From positions 30,062,448-30,126,447 of the forward strand of contig OX243824.1 in the NCBI GenBank assembly GCA_945859605.1: 64,000 bases of DNA. Reading direction: 5' to 3'. The position numbers and the translations under genes are program-made. The first letter of the stretch is position 1; every line of letters begins with the position of its first letter. Positions 46,774 through 55,724 of this stretch are shown in pieces. The DNA comes from Lumbricus rubellus. Lineage: Eukaryota > Annelida > Clitellata > Crassiclitellata > Lumbricidae. Under the pieces are notes generated by a model. That model did not search any database, had not been told where the DNA came from, and was given only the letters and a program-made list of their open reading frames with translations.

Positions 46774-46878
46774 TTGCAATTTATGTCTAAGAAGAGCTTA
46801 GTATAGGGTGTCTCGATAGGTCGTGAACGATTTTGAATGCAGACAAATATATGTTATACACAGCCTCAAGTCGATTAG
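46774..46878. other. Short flank after the stop, nothing recognised
   Basis: No AATAAA or ATTAAA signal is visible directly after the stop codon. Transposase-derived sequence begins about 105 bases downstream. Confidence 0.5.
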
Positions 46879-47160
46879 TCATCGAGCAAATAGATTTTTC
46901 AGAGTTGTCAGAGGTAGGCCTATTGATGTCCATGCCTTACAAAGCCGACGTTTTAAGGTCGTTTGGGGTTCAGTATCGGCATAAACAGTTGCTGCCATAA
47001 TACTCCAAACATTTTCCATTTTTGACAAATCCGGCGAATTAGGCGACCAGTCCTTCGGTAAGATGTATGCTATCCATTGATATTCTTCTTCAACCATTCG
47101 ACTGAGGCCTTTGATGTGTGTGCACGTGCAGTCGTGCACCGTCCTGTTGAAATAATCCTT
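46879..47160 (-). mobile_element. Tc1/mariner transposase C-terminal fragment (decayed)
   Basis: The reverse strand encodes a catalytic-core remnant. F-Q-Q-D-G-A-R (about 47,130-47,155) is in one frame. W-S-P-N-S-P-D-L followed by M-E-N-V-W-S-I-M is in another, so at least one frameshift separates them. These resemble the Q-D-G/N-x-x-x-H and P-x-S-P-D-L-N-P-x-E-N-x-W motifs of Tc1/mariner DDE transposases. It is truncated and surely non-functional. Confidence 0.75.
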
Positions 47161-47307
47161 CGCCGTTATTACGAAGCATTTTTGTGGCTGTGAACTGAGT
47201 GCATAGGCTACTGCACTTCGCTGGAATGCGGGTTTGACCTCTTTCTCCTGTATCTCATTGATGTAATAAGTCGAAGTGACTGAAGTTTTATTTGGAATGA
47301 TTATGAG

Positions 47308-47501
47308 GTTTTGTTAATCCAACTGTTTATGCCGAACCCGAAACCCAGACACTGAACACCTTGAAACGTCGGCTTTGTAAGGCATGGACATCAATAGGCC
47401 TACCTCTGACAACTCTGAAAAATCTATACAATCATAATTATGGTCTTGCGCTGTCATCGGCCACCTCGCTGCGAAAGCGCTTTATGAATCATCCTCTTTA
47501 A
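47308..47501 (+). mobile_element. Second Tc1/mariner fragment, inverted relative to the first
   Basis: The forward strand encodes V-Y-A-E-P-E-T-Q-T, then L-K-R-R-L-C-K-A-W, and ends R-K-R-F-M-N-H-P-L before TAA at 47,499. Bases 47,364-47,427 are an exact inverted copy of 46,892-46,955 (64 bp). These are C-terminal transposase residues only, with no start. Confidence 0.7.
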
Positions 47502-47685
47502 AGGGAAATTTCCTGTGTGATACTGACTCACACTTGTAGGCGTAGGTCTAGCCTAATCACAGAATGTGCTGTCGAAATTTTTTCGCATTATTGAAAGCAC
47601 TGCGGTCCTCAGTTCAACTTTGCTGCTTCACATCTGAGATTTGGCCAAACTGATTTACATCGGATGTAATGAGGATTTATTATGA
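47502..47685. other. Non-coding, nothing recognised
   Basis: AT-rich spacer without an ORF, repeat or known element. Confidence 0.4.
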
Positions 47686-47846
47686 CTATCACTATTATTA
47701 TTTTCAATATTATTACTATAATTATTACAAGTGCAATTACAACAACAACTAGTACAACTACTACTACTGCTGCTGCTGCTACTACTACTACTGCTACTAC
47801 CCCGCCGCCACCACCACTACCACTACTACTTCTACCACACCACTGC
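47686..47846 (+). repeat. Compound trinucleotide microsatellite
   Basis: Runs of ATT, ACA, ACT, GCT and CCA/CCG triplets follow one another, changing phase several times. Confidence 0.9.
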
Positions 47847-48280
47847 AGCTGGTAACAATTGTTAAGTTACTAATTTTATTATAATTAAATAATTAGTAAA
47901 ACTAATATTAGCGTGAATACGACAATAATAATAGTTACTATTATTAAATTTAGATAAACATACATGTATAAATAAATATGTAACGCATACAACGTCACAC
48001 CAAACTGTGAATCTGAGGCGCAGTCAACCGTCAGGGGACGATGGCGCAAGATAATCCTGTGTCTGAGAGTCAATTTGATCAACGAAGTCAGGGCAAAAGT
48101 CGATTCCATTCATTGAAGTCTGGGAGGGGTGGAGGCATGGAATACACAGAGGCTCATAATAATTATTGCTAAGCATCGAGGATGAATGAAAAGAACCGTA
48201 ATTCAGGATCGTAGGTAACGAGGACGTTAGGTGTTAGTTAGTTGTTAAGGACGTGTTCGGGTGCTAAGGGATTTGCAGGT
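47847..48280. other. Non-coding, nothing recognised
   Basis: Mixed-composition spacer. The stretch at 47,880-47,980 is very AT-rich. It may hold more decayed 3' sequence of the neighbouring LINE, but no motif supports that. Confidence 0.35.
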
Positions 48281-48526
48281 CTAACAGGCCAATTTAAATT
48301 GTATCCTGAAGTCAAGGGGAAGCCAGTGCTGCTGATTAAGTATGAATGGAGAACTTTGGTTTTGGGACATGTAGAACAATAGGTCAGCTAAGGAATTTTG
48401 GATGTGTTGCAGCCTATAATTGAGCTCAATGTCTGAGAGACTCACAAAAGCGAGAAAACATAAACGAGGTGCAATAAGGCAATGATAATTAAAGGCTATC
48501 ATGGTTCGCGACATAATTCCAGTCAC
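48281..48526 (-). mobile_element. LINE C-terminal fragment (CR1/L2-like)
   Basis: The reverse strand reads F-V-S-L-S-D-I-E-L, then R-L-Q-H-I-Q-N-S, then Q-H-W-L-P-L-D-F-R-I-Q-F-K-L-A. This order matches the region after the reverse-transcriptase fingers and palm in CR1/L2-type non-LTR retrotransposons (typically L-Q-x-V-Q-N-x-A-A-R and L-H-W-L-P-V-x-x-R-I). Short, truncated relic. Confidence 0.75.
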
Positions 48527-48681
48527 AGATGCTCAGTGTGAGAATTGTGGAAAAATAACTGGGAGGCGGGGGGTTGGACCATTAAGCACTTAGAATTGGG
48601 GTGTAAAAACATACTTTAACATGGGGCTCTAAGAAAGACTGGAGGTTGAAACCCCCAAACCCCCGGCAATTCTCACCCTGC

Positions 48682-48835
48682 AGCTGATGCTGCCTCGGCT
48701 GCTGCTGCTGCCGCTACCGCCGCTACTACTCCCACTACCACTCCCACCACCACCACCACTGCTACTACTACCGTACCATTACACTACCACTACCACAACC
48801 ACCACCACTACCACGACCACACCACCACCACCAGA
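48682..48835 (+). repeat. Compound trinucleotide microsatellite
   Basis: CTG/CTC/CCA/ACC triplet runs. The Leu/Pro and Thr runs they would encode are by-products of the microsatellite. Confidence 0.9.
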
Positions 48836-48840
48836 GAAAA

Positions 48841-49200
48841 ATCGAAAAGATTGTGTCGGAACAAATTATAACTTACTTAAGCACTAACAACTTAGTTCCA
48901 AAATATCAGTCGAGTTTTCGCATGGGCCATTCCACTGAGGCGCAGTTGCTCCACTTGCTAGCTGATTGCTAAGGTGCCATAGATGGGGGTGGGTGGATGA
49001 CCCTACAAGCCCTTTTGACGTTAGTGCAGCATGTGACACGGTCGATCACGAAATATTAATTAAACGCCACTCTATCTCTTTTGGACTCTCTGGCCGTCCA
49101 CTTGAGTGGATCACATCTTTCTTTAGCAGGGCGGTCCAGTTGTGTGATTATGGGAGAAAGTAGGTCACCTTGGGCCCCTGGATACGTTGGCATACACAAA
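48841..49200 (+). mobile_element. LINE reverse-transcriptase fragment (decayed)
   Basis: From 48,841 the forward strand reads E-K-I-V-S-E-Q, Y-L-S-T-N-N-L-V-P-K-Y-Q-S, and G-H-S-T-E-A-Q-L-L, then a stop. After a frame change it continues F-D-V-S-A-A-C-D-T-V-D-H-E, the RT palm motif A region (usually F-D-x-S-x-A-F-D), then G-L-S-G-R-P-L-E-W-I. The Phe to Cys change and the frameshift show it is dead. A short GTAAT tail at 49,337-49,351 may be the 3' end of a related LINE copy. Confidence 0.85.
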
Positions 49201-49360
49201 ATCCACAATTACGCATAGAGAAGTAAGGTCAGGTGCGCACCGAAATCGAAAGTAGACTTTAAAAAACATTTTGGTGCAGCTAGAGAACTCACAAGTTATA
49301 ACATGCCGAAATAGTCAACTAATCAGTCCAAAGATGTAATGTAATGTAATTAGTCATTTC

Positions 49361-50526
49361 TAGGGCTGTTGATTTAATCGCGTTAACGCGTGCGATACCC
49401 GCGTTAAAAAATTGTGCGATTAAAATTTTTAACGCGTTAATCGCACGCGTTAAATATAGGCTATCTGATTAAAATTGAATCAGAGGCAGAAAAACTCGTT
49501 TTAAACGGAAGGCTCTTACTTAAAACTAGTGATACATTCTTTGGCAAATATTCCAAAAAATTGAGTATTATCTTAGCGAATCTTTGCTCAGTTATCACCT
49601 AACTTACGCCCTAGATCCCATCTTTTTGTTCTACAAATTAAGGATGATAAAAACTTTATTCCGAGGGTTCTCTTTGCTTCCAATTAATGACAGACATTGT
49701 TATGTTCACAATATTTTCGCCATTGACGATTTTTAATGTGCTTTGACGTGTAACTGGGTGCGGTGTGTCACCTGGACTTGTCTCTTTTATAATTAAACGA
49801 AGATCATCATGCGAACCATGCAAAACACGCGTTAAACGCTAACGATGAGCCGTCGACATCGGCCGCATCGCATCATCCACTAAGTCTGTTTTCTCACCCC
49901 GTCAGACTACGTTGGTTGAACTTCAAGAGATGGCAAGACCAATGGATCCAGGTTTCAAATGATAAATGTTTAGCCTACAGAAGGACAACTGAGACGCGGT
50001 TAGGCAAGAACCGCAACCTCTTGTGAAAAATTGTGTCTAACTAATGAGGTTCAATATAGTAGGCCTACTATTGTTAACTAATAATCTGAGCATCCTCTGA
50101 ACCGACCAATGCAAATAAACAGGTCTGCATATAGGCCTACAATTGGCTGAATAAATAATTTATTTTGATAGTCAGAAAACGGTTGTCTAATTTTCACATG
50201 TAATTAAAGGTGGCTGGAATGAAAAAATAAACGATTTTGAGCAGTTGACTGATTTGAACAGTGTTTCAATTCTGTCTGTCATACAAAACTGGTCAGTAAA
50301 CTAAATGCAGAAATTCAAATAGTCCAAAGCCAAAGGTTATTGAATATGCTTGCAATAGAAAGAATGCATTCAGTCATTAAAATTTTATACTTCAGGATCC
50401 TTAAAAAAAAGCAGGATTAATATATTTGACGGAAATGTATTGCGATTAATTTGCCATTAATTGCGATTAAAAAAATTAATCGCGCGATTAATTTCGATTA
50501 AAATTTTTAATCGAACAACAGCCCTA
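49361..50526. mobile_element. hAT-like non-autonomous DNA transposon, 1,166 bp
   Basis: The ends are inverted copies: TAGGGCTGTTG at 49,361 and CAACAGCCCTA ending at 50,526. Both are followed inward by AT-rich TTAATCGCG-type sub-terminal repeats. Flanking octamers GTCATTTC (49,353-49,360) and GTAATTTC (50,527-50,534) match 7 of 8, as expected for an 8-bp target duplication of a hAT element. There is no long ORF inside, so it would need a transposase in trans. Family assignment rests on terminal sequence and duplication length only. Confidence 0.75.
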
Positions 50527-50589
50527 GTAATTTCTATAACGCCGCTCACAGCCGAGGCCATTCAGTAGCGCTCCCAGTGCGATAGCCCC

Positions 50590-51390
50590 TAGATAAAAAA
50601 AATATTAGGTCTTAAGAAGATAAGATAGGGATCCAGAAAGTAGAGTCCCACGCAGAGTGGAAGGAAGAGAATTCCATAAGGAGGGCCCAGTGATGGTAAA
50701 GGATCGAGTTTGAGCAATAGTGGTCCTAGCTCGTGGAACAAACAAGTCAGCCCTTTTCAGAGAATGGAGAGGTTGATGAGAAGATGCAGAAAGAGGAAAA
50801 CGAATGAGATCACTGAGATATTTTGGTGCAAGACCCAGTTTGGATTTGAGTACCAGAGAAAGGACTTTATATTGTATGCGGTCAGAGAGAGGAAGCCAGT
50901 GTAGTTGGCTGATCATAAAAGATGATATATGAGAGTACTTAACAAGGCGAGCAATCAATCGAGCAGCAGCATTAAGGACAGATTGAATGGGAGATAAACG
51001 AACCTTTGGAAGACCAATAAGAAGAGAATTACATCACTGCTCTACTTCTGCTTGACAGAGAGAGGAAGCCAGTGTAGTCGATTGCATATATGAGAGTGCT
51101 TAGGAAGGTGAGCAATTAATCGAGCAGCAGCATTAAGGACAGATTGAACGGGAGATAAACGAACCTTTGGAAGACCAATAAGAAGAGAATTACATTGTAC
51201 AGTAATCAATTCTGGAACAGACAAATGCATGGACTATGAATGTCATGGTTGAAAGGGAGACAAATCTGCGAATGGCCTTGAGATGACGGAGGTGAAAGTA
51301 AGAGGAGCGTGTAAGGTTGGTAACATGTGCTGAGAATGTCAGTGAGCAGTCAGAAGTGACACCTAGGTCACGAACAGAAGTTGACAATTT
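50590..51390 (-). mobile_element. LINE 3'-terminal fragment with internal duplication
   Basis: Reading on the reverse strand from 51,387: V-R-D-L-G-V-T, S-S-Y-F-H-L-R-H-L, S-R-I-D-Y-C, then L-N-A-A-A-R-L-I-A, L-H-W-L-P-L-S, L-G-L-A-P-K-Y-L-S-D-L-I and G-P-S-L-W-N-S-L-P. This is the ordered C-terminal region of a non-LTR retrotransposon. A stretch of about 80 bp is present twice (about 50,955-51,035 and 51,115-51,195), splitting the protein into overlapping pieces. Truncated at the 5' side. Confidence 0.88.
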
Positions 51391-52195
51391 AAATTTTTAC
51401 AAAGATATAGGCAATTTAATTATTGATTTCTCCACTCTCTATATTAATAAAAAAAATCTAGGCTATTGATATGTGCACTCATCCTAAAAAGTCTTCCGAG
51501 ACGTTAATAATGTCAATATGTTTTAAATTTATGTTCATCTGTAGTGTCGACAACCTGTCGAGACTGTTCAGTAAAATGCATGCTCCTGAAACCAAGCGAC
51601 TGCTACATTCCAGGAGTTCAGACGATCTGTTGTGGCAAATGCATGCAATTTGCTACTGGCCCTCCAGGTACTTTTTACTCTGTCATAAAATATAAATAAA
51701 TAAATTCTCATGCTCATCATTTCCCAATCTTGCCCTGCAGTTCCTTACTTCTTAATCTCTTTAATACCTTCTTTCGCTATCTTTCTCAATTACAATCTCT
51801 TAAATTTTACACGATTCCACTCATATAATCAGGAAACCAGTTAAACCCACACAATTCAAATCAGCTCTAAATCTATTGCTTATAATAAAAATATAACTCA
51901 ATGCAGAATTGACCAATGACCAAGCTGCGACTATAATAAAAAATCTTTCTCTCTGTATACTGTATACGTTATTTACACTAGAAGTCCATCCACAATGGTT
52001 ATTATTGTGTGTATGTAGGCCTATCACTTTCTATTTTCTTGTTGGAGTAGGCCTACCATTTCTCCTACCGTACGTAAGAAACCTTAGCCTCGAAGTGCAC
52101 ACTTTTGTTTCTGCGATAACCATTGAGTATGCCAGATTGCAGTGTTTGGTTACTTAGGTGGAAGGTTAATAATGCGTTATTGTAATTGGTCTATT
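51391..52195. other. Non-coding, nothing recognised
   Basis: AT-rich sequence with only short chance ORFs and two TAGGCCTA octamers (52,016 and 52,048). No family similarity seen. Confidence 0.4.
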
Positions 52196-52196
52196 A

Positions 52197-52242
52197 CCAA
52201 AACCGCGCGTGTCAAAACCGCACGCGATCATAACCGCGCATC
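52197..52242 (+). repeat. Left cluster of AAAACCGCGC motifs
   Basis: ACCAAAACCGCGCG, TCAAAACCGCACGCG and CATAACCGCGC stand in a row. They are in inverse orientation to the cluster at 55,151-55,252, suggesting the two are ends of one element of about 3.05 kb. Confidence 0.6.
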
Positions 52243-52401
52243 CGTTGAAGTTCGATTTTTTATGTTGAATTAATTATTTTCATCAATTCAACTTCCATTA
52301 TTATAGATAAACATTGCTAATCACATCCATTTCGATTTAGGTAAAACGTATTCCATCAACCCAGCTCTATTTGAGTAAAACTTAGTTTCATCCATTTAGG
52401 G

Positions 52402-53563
52402 CAGGGGTGTCAAACCTTTTTGAGTGGCGGGCCAGAATGAACATCTTCCAACAAGTGGCGGGCCAGGGTGTCGAAGCTCCTGAGCAAAATTGGGTATAGT
52501 GAATTAGTGATCTGAGAGGGAGCTCCAGGCTTGGTCAGCAAATTCCCAGAAAATTTTTGTATAAGTAAATCTCAAATGGTGCAATCTTTAGCATACAAAA
52601 CAGTCAAATAGGGAGGCTTATAAAATCTTAATTTTGATTTTCATTATCAGTCTTGGACATGACATAGAACTCGTAAAGCTTTTGGCCTAAGCCTAAGGTC
52701 ATTAAATCTAGGCATTGCAATAAAAAATTATCACCTTAAGTTTAAGTCTTGTAGGCCTATCCCTGCACAACGCTAACGTTTTCATGACAAATCAAACATA
52801 GGCATGGGCGCCCGCACATAGGGGCAAGGGGGGGGCACTTGCCCCCTCCCTGGAAAATTGAAACCTACTTTTCTCACTACTACTTTTGGGGTCTATAACA
52901 AATTTCTTCGCATTAGAGAATTGAAAAGCCTACTTTTAACTAATACTCTTCGATTTTTTAACAAATTTCCTTGCAAAAAGAAAAATTCATATTAGAAATT
53001 ATTTTTTAAAGTATAACTGAGAAATTTACATCAAGAACCTCTGTGAAAAATACCCATGCATGTTCTTAACTCCCCGCTTTGCTTTTTTGTTTACCTCCAC
53101 CTAAAAATGTTTTAACGTTGACCATCGTGTTTTGCCCCCTCCTGCAAAAATTTCTGCGGGCGCCCATGAACATAGCCCTATACTGGATAACTGTTGTATT
53201 CAACAAAAAAATACATATCCATTGAAACATCGTGAAAATGTCCACTTTCGCTTCTTATTCAATTTTGACAACACTTTAAATAGTAGGCCTAGGCTATAAG
53301 TGTTTCGTAACTTTCATAATTGTGTCAACAGACAACCAACCGGAAACCACAGATACACACTTTACACAGTCTACAAAGAGATGTGCGAGTGTACGTCTGA
53401 GCGAAAGTGACGTCAGTAAGAAAAAAACTTCCATGTAACTGTAAAATTAAAAAAATGAACTTTCATCCTCCAATTTTGTAATCTTTAGGGAAGGCTCCGC
53501 GGGCCAGAAAAAAATCGTCGGCGGGCCAGAAATGGCCCGCGGGCCAGCTCTTTGACACCCCTG
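52402..53563. mobile_element. hAT DNA transposon, 1,162 bp, with perfect 8-bp target duplication
   Basis: The left end CAGGGGTGTCAAA (52,402) and the right end TTTGACACCCCTG (53,563) are perfect 13-bp inverted repeats. Just inside both ends are GCGGGCCAGA motifs. The octamer ATTTAGGG flanks both sides exactly (52,394-52,401 and 53,564-53,571), the target duplication length typical of hAT elements, and CAGGGGTGTC is a common hAT terminus in animals. No transposase ORF is present. It is interrupted by a second element at 52,803-53,168. Confidence 0.92.
52803..53168. mobile_element. Nested 366-bp inverted-repeat element (MITE-like)
   Basis: The perfect 14-bp terminal inverted repeats are CATGGGCGCCCGCA at 52,803 and TGCGGGCGCCCATG ending 53,168, with further inverted GCCCCCTCC blocks inside. 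The flanks AACATAGG (52,795) and AACATAGC (53,169) match 7 of 8, fitting an 8-bp target duplication. It lies wholly inside the hAT element, so it inserted later. Confidence 0.8.
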
Positions 53564-53640
53564 ATTTAGGGGAACAGTAATTTCTTTCAATCTAGATTCT
53601 AATTGCATACAAAGGATTAATTTCATCAATCCAACTTCCA

Positions 53641-54945
53641 TTTTTGCTGCCTTTGACACTGTAGACCACGAGATTTTGTTAGAGCGGTTCAGTGCTTCGT
53701 TTGGTTTGTCTGGTGCATTTTACAAATGGATAGATTTTTTTCATGAACTCTGTGTGGTCCTCGGTTCTTCTAGGTCCTTAATCTCCTGAGACCCCGCGCC
53801 TGCACAAGATGGTCTACCCCAGGGTTTAGTCCTTGTCCCATACTTTATATTATCTACACCAGGTCTTGTCACACTCCTAACGGCTCATGCGGTGTCTGGT
53901 AAGCAGTATGCAGCCTTACACTCATTGCCTCCCTTCTAATGCTATCGAAGCGGTTCGGATAATGAGCGGGACTTTGGATGCTCTAAAAGCACTGTCATCC
54001 GTTCTCTTACGTCTGCTGCTACTCTTACTTTAGTGCATTCCTTCGTTACATCTCGCATTGACTATTGCTCTTCGCTCTACTTTGGCCTCCAATCCAGCAA
54101 ATTGACTTGTCTTGACCGGGTGTTGCGCTCTGCGGCGCGCCTAATTGGGAAATCCCTAAATAATTATAGTCATGTCTCAAACTACATACTTGAGGTACTT
54201 CACTGGATCGCTATTCGCCAGCGTACTGAGATAGCTGTATTGGTATGGCGATGCTGTCAGGGCTTCGCCCCAATCTACCTCCGAGAGCTATGCACAGTAT
54301 GCAGCCTTACACCAGGGCTGAAAGTGAGCCGGGTCGGTTCGGATTTTCGAGACCTGCTATTTACCAAAAATCAGTTGCAAATGACAAAAATGGTCGCCAG
54401 GTGCCAAGACTAGGTGGAATTTGTGAAATTTTGAGCAAAATTAATTACTCGGGTCAAAGGCGTCGGCCCGTCCGCCAAAGTCAGACCCGGCAACTTTTCC
54501 AAACCACTTTCATTTATAACAAAATTTAATTACAATGCCCATTAAAGATTTCTTAATTCTGGCCAAGATAACTATTGTAAAAAAAACTTCAGTTTTTTCC
54601 CCACCCTTTGCTTCTCTTTCTCTCTTTCTGTTTTTCTACCTCGTCATTGTGTGCGTCTCTCTTCGAGGTCGTTCTGCACTTCTATCAGTTTGGTCTCCTT
54701 ACACTGGGTATCCAAGGACGTCGTCAGCTACGCTCTGCTGATAAGGGAGTCCACTTAGTTCCTTTTGCTCGTACTACTACCATGAAGAATCAAGCCTTTT
54801 CTGTGGTTGGCCAGGTGGTCTGGAATGGCCTTTCTTTTGAACTATGCCTACACCCTGGGACTCTACCAGGATCCTTCCTTACTAAACTTAAAACTGTTCT
54901 TTTTGGGCGCGCTGGAGTCGGGAGCGCCTCTGAGTAGTTTTTTCT
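53641..54945 (+). mobile_element. LINE reverse-transcriptase to C-terminus, decayed and interrupted
   Basis: Forward strand, in order: A-A-F-D-T-V-D-H-E-I-L-L (RT motif A region, about 53,643), G-L-S-G-A-F-Y-K-W-I, a D-G-L-P-Q-G-L-V-L remnant (about 53,810), S-R-I-D-Y-C-S-S-L (54,050), R-S-A-A-R-L-I-G, L-H-W-I-A-I-R-Q-R, G-F-A-P-I-Y-L-R-E-L, and after a gap F-A-R-T-T-T, F-S-V-V-G-Q and G-V-G-S-A-S-E before TAG at about 54,935. Several frame changes and stops are present. Roughly 54,313-54,700 does not fit a LINE and is bordered by CCTTACAC on both sides, a possible insertion with an 8-bp duplication. A short AATGAATAAATGAA tail follows. Confidence 0.82.
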
Positions 54946-55150
54946 TGAAGAAGCTCTGCATAAATGTCCGAATGAATAAATGAATTTAGGCAAACACTTT
55001 TTTGCAGCAATCAAAACGTATCAAACTTTTACATTCAACATGAAAGTAATAAGTAGAAATTATTTAATTGCAACGCACAGCATAAAAATGCTTGATTGTC
55101 GAACAATTAAATTGAAATGCTGAAGACGAGAAAGTGAGCGATTAATTGCT

Positions 55151-55252
55151 TGTGCGTATCATTGCGCGGTTATGATAGCCGCGATTATGATCGTGCGCGG
55201 TTTTGAACGTGCGCGGTTTTGATATGCGCGATTTTGTGCGCGCGGTTTTGAC
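55151..55252 (-). repeat. Right cluster of GCGCGGTTTT motifs
   Basis: At least four spaced copies of GCGCGGTT(A/T)T-type motif lie head to tail, in reverse orientation to the 52,197 cluster. Sub-terminal repeat clusters of this kind mark transposase-binding ends of some DNA transposons. No clear target duplication is seen. Confidence 0.6.
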
Positions 55253-55277
55253 AGTATACGTTGTCATTAAGCAGAAT

Positions 55278-55296
55278 GAATGAATGAATGAGTGAC
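55278..55296 (+). repeat. GAAT microsatellite
   Basis: Short run of GAAT/GAGT tetranucleotides just upstream of the candidate exon. Confidence 0.8.
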
Positions 55297-55374
55297 ATTG
55301 AGGAGTTTCTGATCGACCGCATTCTAATGCAGGAGCAAAACAAACCTGATTTTATTATACTTATCATGTTTCAG

Positions 55375-55724
55375 GATGTGAATACGGAGACAAGCTGCCA
55401 GATTGCGTGAAAATTAACAGCAGCCAGTGCAAAACACTTGGAGAACAGTGCTGTCAAAGATGTCACTTGGAGAAGCGAAACGAAAGCGAACAGAATGAAA
55501 GTCACTCTACAGAAGACTCTACAGAGCATAATGAATCCAGAGAAAACAATGATTCCACAGAAACTACTATATCACAGGAGAACAGTGATTCCAAAGAAAT
55601 TGGAATCACACAAGAAAAAAGTAACTCAAAAGAAAATAGCTCCAAAGAAAATAATGACTCCGAGGGAAACAATACCTACCAGGAAAATGACTCCACGAAA
55701 ACGATAGATCTAAAGAAAAAATAA
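55375..55724 (+). CDS. Candidate terminal exon: six-cysteine motif plus Asn/Ser/Glu/Lys-rich tail
   Basis: A pyrimidine-rich tract ending TGTTTCAG (55,367-55,374) looks like a 3' splice site. The frame that follows is phase 1 (two bases GA complete a split codon), and an in-frame TGA at 55,347 means it cannot simply continue upstream. Residues follow C-x8-C-x7-C-x6-C-C-x2-C, beginning E-Y-G-D-K-L-P-D. This compact pattern resembles C-terminal PLAC/ADAMTS-like cysteine modules of extracellular matrix proteins (tentative). About 85 hydrophilic residues rich in Asn, Ser, Glu and Lys follow, with several N-linked sequons, ending in TAA. The upstream exon is not identified; it could be the giant mucin-like exon (8.6 kb away) or an unrelated gene. 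Confidence 0.5.

Noticed and set aside
46604..46611. TGACGTCA (CRE-like) in the mucin tail, and another at 56,413
   Set aside because: Single short palindromes with no promoter context; the first lies in coding sequence.
46341..46754. Reverse ORF opposite the mucin C-terminal tail
   Set aside because: Antisense shadow of the coding tail with no family resemblance.
48687..48887. Leu/Pro- and Thr-rich small ORF
   Set aside because: Translation of a trinucleotide microsatellite.
51471..52157. Several 60-80 codon ORFs
   Set aside because: AT-rich chance ORFs with no motif, splice sites or conservation evidence.
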